From NCBI GenBank assembly GCA_963682175.1, contig OY821782.1, positions 25,565,741-25,629,740 on the forward strand: 64,000 bases of DNA, given 5' to 3'. Every line of letters begins with the position of its first letter. Within the stretch, counting starts at the first letter, position 1. Shown here piece by piece: positions 61,171-64,000 of the stretch. The position numbers and the translations under genes were made by a program. Below the pieces are notes generated by a model that saw nothing but the letters and a program-made list of their open reading frames with translations, had not been told where the DNA came from and made no database searches. This DNA is from Triglochin maritima. Its lineage: Eukaryota; Streptophyta; Magnoliopsida; Alismatales; Juncaginaceae.

Positions 61171-63540
61171 AAGTCTCGGAGGCCAAGAAATGAGCCAACT
61201 GACGTTCCGGTGTATTCGAATCTGGTAAAATGACTCATTTAAATTTAATTTAAAAAAAAAAAAAATTGAGGTGGGCATCTGCGGGAGCCGCCCCCACCCT
61301 GGGGGAGGCGTCTCCCGCAGACGCCCTTCCCATTTATTTTTATTTTTTATATTTTTATAAGTAATAATTAGTATTATTTGATAATTAATTAAAAACAATT
61401 AATAAATTTGTTAATTTAGATGCTTAACTCCATTTAACAACATTTTATTTCTAAAATTTAATTAATAGTTATCGGGTTACCATGGAGGAAGAGGAAAATC
61501 CATACCTTTACGCATTGTACATGCTTACGAAGAGGATTCATCACCTCGTCATCCACGTAGACACAGTATATCTGCTTCGGTTAGGAGGGAGAGAGATAGT
61601 TTACGTCGTCGTCAGACACATGAGGATTCTTTCGACAACAACGAGGATTCAGATGAGGTGGAGAGTGACGACGAGAGTGACGATGGGAGTCGGTATGGGT
61701 TGGAGCGGCAGAAGGAGGCGATGCAGCAGTATGGTAGAGGACATGGGTGACGTGATAATTCTTCTGCTAAGTGGGTCATTCGGAAGGGTAGAGGTGGTAG
61801 GTTTGTGACCGGTGATTCGAGTTTGTGCACTGTAGATGCCCAAACTCAGAAGAAGAAGAAGGTTGAGGACGATTCTTGGATGGTGATTGATGTGATGCCC
61901 GGTGGTCCTTTAGATGGCAGCGTCATTCCGAGTTTCGTAGGCTACATCGCCAGACGCATTTGGGAGGGCGAGGATCGGAAGGTTCTAAAATGTCATAATT
62001 GGCACAGAGCTTGTACTACATTGTAGGGGTGACGCTCAGTTTTAAGCAATGATATCACGAGGGGCATTGTTGATAACGGATTGGGTCACTTGCCTTACGA
62101 CATGTTCCCCCTGCCTGGACATGTCGTTGATTTCTGTGTTTGTGGAGCGGTGACAACCTGATGTCAACTCTTTTAACTTGCCTTTCGGAGAGATGACGAT
62201 GATGTTGCATGACGTCTTCCAGATTCTGCACATTCCTGTTGAAGGTTGTATGGTCAGTGCTCAGGCATCAACGATTGAACTGAAGAGTTATGTATCAGAG
62301 TTGCTCGGGGTGAGCGTCGATGGTCTTGGGAGGGATAGCCCATTTTGGAGTGGTGGTGATGTTAGCGTCGACGTTGTTGACGACTTCTGCAGACGGGGAC
62401 GACCACCACGGACTGAGGATACGCAGTTGAGTGCCTACCTGTTCTTACTGCTCGGATGCGTCTTGTTTGTCGACAAGAGCGGTTGCAGAGTCGGACCACA
62501 TGACTTATTGGAGGTTAGAGACCCAGATACCATTGGTGAGTACTCATGGGGGTCGGTGACACTGGCATACTTGTATCGCCAGTTGGGATAGCGAGTTGTG
62601 CTGATTGTTCAGGTATTCCGGGTTGTCTTACGCTGCTGTATGCTTGGATATATGGGTACTTTCCTCCTTTCCGCCCGCATCGGGAGCAGAAAATCATTGA
62701 GGAAGCCCATCCTCATTCGCGTACGTGGGCTGTCCGGACTGAGGATAAGAGCAAGGGGCGACTCCATTCCATTCGTAGACGGCTAGATCAGATGACTACA
62801 TCACAGGTATAAAACTCTATACCATTCACATTTATTTAAATTTTATTTTATTATTATTAATAACGTATAAACGTTTAAGTGGAGTGGTTGCCTTATGGTC
62901 CCGAGCCTGCTGCGGCTGTGCCGAGGACTTTATTGATGGGCGTTATTCGTTATGGGGATATCGTGGATCCTTATTTGCCTGATCGCGTGTTGCGTCAGTT
63001 AGGGTACGTTCAGGTTATCCCGATTGACATCCTGACACCAGAGCATGCAGTTCGGTCTGCTATTGCGACGACATACAACGTTAGGTACATCGCTTCGATG
63101 GCGGAATCGATTTTGAGGACATTTCCAAAAGGAGGACGACTGCACGTTGGGGATCTTACACTTAGCCGCGACCCCTTCGCTTGTCATGCAGATTATTTGG
63201 ATTAGTTCGGTAGGTGCTCACATCCAGTTCTCGTGCGCGGTACCGCCCTGAGACCTGAGAGACCACTGGATAGGACATGTGGCGATACGGTAAGTTTTTC
63301 TAAATTATTTTTAATTTGTAATGTATATTTTGTTTTTAATGTTAATGTACACTAATTTTTAAGTTATATATAGTGGATGAGTAGGGCGATACGGGTTGTG
63401 CAACCGTTCTTGACTTACAGGGACCTGATGCCGAGCCAGGACACGAGATCTACATGTGTAGATTGGGATGACCTAGTACATGAGTGGAACAATCAGTTAG
63501 ACATTTCTAACAATGATTCGGATGATGATGTAGTGAGCTT
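61171..63540 (+). pseudogene. Plant mobile domain gene of MULE copy 2
   Basis: Exons parallel to copy 1: 61171-61224, 61469-62806, ~62880-63289 and 63374-~63535. The start codon is lost (AAG instead of ATG at 61171). A TGA follows the QYGRGHG stretch near 61748, a TAG appears near 62023, a base is missing near 62587 (frame change after YLYRQLG), and a TAG replaces Trp near 63204. The exon 2 donor CAG|GTATAA, lost in copy 1, is intact here. The C-terminus differs from copy 1: the stop after SDDE is not conserved. Confidence 0.8.
61265..61335. repeat. GC-rich block in PMD first intron, copy 2
   Basis: Contains ggtgggcatctgcgggag, cccccaccctgggggagg and ggcgtctcccgcagacgcc. Counterpart of the block at 29080-29175, here without the long G run. 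Confidence 0.7.
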
Positions 63541-63799
63541 TTACATTTTTTATTTTATTTTGTTATATGTTGAACTATTACTACATGTATTGGTATTTGC
63601 TTATCTGTTGTACTCTTATTATTTATTTCTGACGAACATATCTTCTCCCTATTCGTTTATCTGTTGTACTTTTATTATTTATTTCTCACGAGCATATCTT
63701 GCCCCTGTTTGGTGTATGTAATGTAATTTAAATTTAAAATACACAATATAATTGGGAAAAGATTATACATTAAAAATACAGTAATTTAATAAATACATT

Positions 63800-64000
63800 A
63801 CAAATTACAATCAAAACGTACTACGTAACCGGTCTTACTACGCTCTTCTACTGTCCTACTCTACCTCCTATCCAACAATACTCTCATCTCGCATTTGAAA
63901 CCACAGGGTCTCTATAAGAGGTACTGGGAATCCCTCAACTAATTCTAAGCGAATGAAATGTCTATAACTCTCTAAATGAGTAGACTCAGGAAAACCTCTC
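63800..64000 (-). pseudogene. OTU tail joined to transposase core, MULE copy 2
   Basis: 63800-63978 matches the OTU 3' end of copy 1 (31575-31740). From about 63979, tagactcaggaaaacctctc matches copies 1 and 3 at 33308 and 19859, which lie about 1.56 kb further on in copy 1. The junction falls in the shared string aaatgag. Confidence 0.75.

Larger units (their letters stand above)
61025..64000. mobile_element. MULE copy 2 (runs off the window)
   Basis: Left inverted repeat (ctaaattgttattc...aaaactacttaaatcg) matches that of copy 1. It contains the same plant mobile domain gene on plus and the tail of the OTU domain on minus. The right end is outside the window. At about 63980 the sequence jumps from OTU to the transposase core, an internal deletion relative to copy 1. 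Confidence 0.85.

Overview
This is nuclear DNA from a flowering plant, most likely a eudicot. It is AT-rich, genes are split by GT-AG introns, and nearly all of it is nested transposable elements of plant-only types (CACTA elements with TNP2/TNPA genes, Mutator-like elements with a plant mobile domain gene, non-autonomous Tat-like LTR retrotransposons, SIRE-like Copia, hAT, PIF/Harbinger). One intact host gene is visible: a five-exon half-size ABC transporter of the ABCG14 type on the minus strand (56963-60766). Everything else is element, element relic or host-gene fragment. I cannot name the species. Layout, left to right. 1-2131: diverged unique or relic DNA; its first 425 bases are repeated near 26.3-26.7 kb. 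2132-3850: PIF/Harbinger relic with TAA duplications, containing a small hAT-type element. 3854-~5345: end-truncated CACTA relic with a ULP1-protease exon. ~6590-7028: hAT end. 7206-~18890: SIRE-like Copia relic split by an 8.6-kb CACTA element (CACTA-1, 8998-17603, target duplication ACT), which itself holds a long-inverted-repeat element and a solo LTR. ~19405-21055: truncated Mutator-like element (MULE copy 3). 21-28.8 kb: decayed DNA with an OB-fold gene exon, an HSP70 fragment carrying a tandem duplication, and a hAT relic. 28823-33996: the most complete MULE (copy 1), with a plant mobile domain gene and a transposase-SWIM-OTU gene facing each other between long inverted repeats. 34.5-36.1 kb: degenerate LTR. 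36.5-54.6 kb: a CACTA gene (CACTA-2) broken by two insertions 85 bases apart, namely a very young gag-only LTR retrotransposon (36902-44244, LTRs differing at 2 of 1543 positions) and a complete-length CACTA element (CACTA-3, 44330-54115) that holds one solo LTR of the same LTR group, an LTR fragment and a solo Copia LTR. 55082-56429: another solo LTR. 56963-60766: the ABCG14-like gene. 61025-end: a further MULE copy (copy 2), starting only 258 bases upstream of the transporter start codon. How the parts relate: the transporter is expected to export cytokinin-type substrates and has its promoter squeezed between its start codon and MULE copy 2. The three MULE copies carry different lesions and between them show the ancestral architecture. 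Target-site duplications let the insertion order be read for most nested elements. Names for the CACTA and MULE copies are mine, for this window only.
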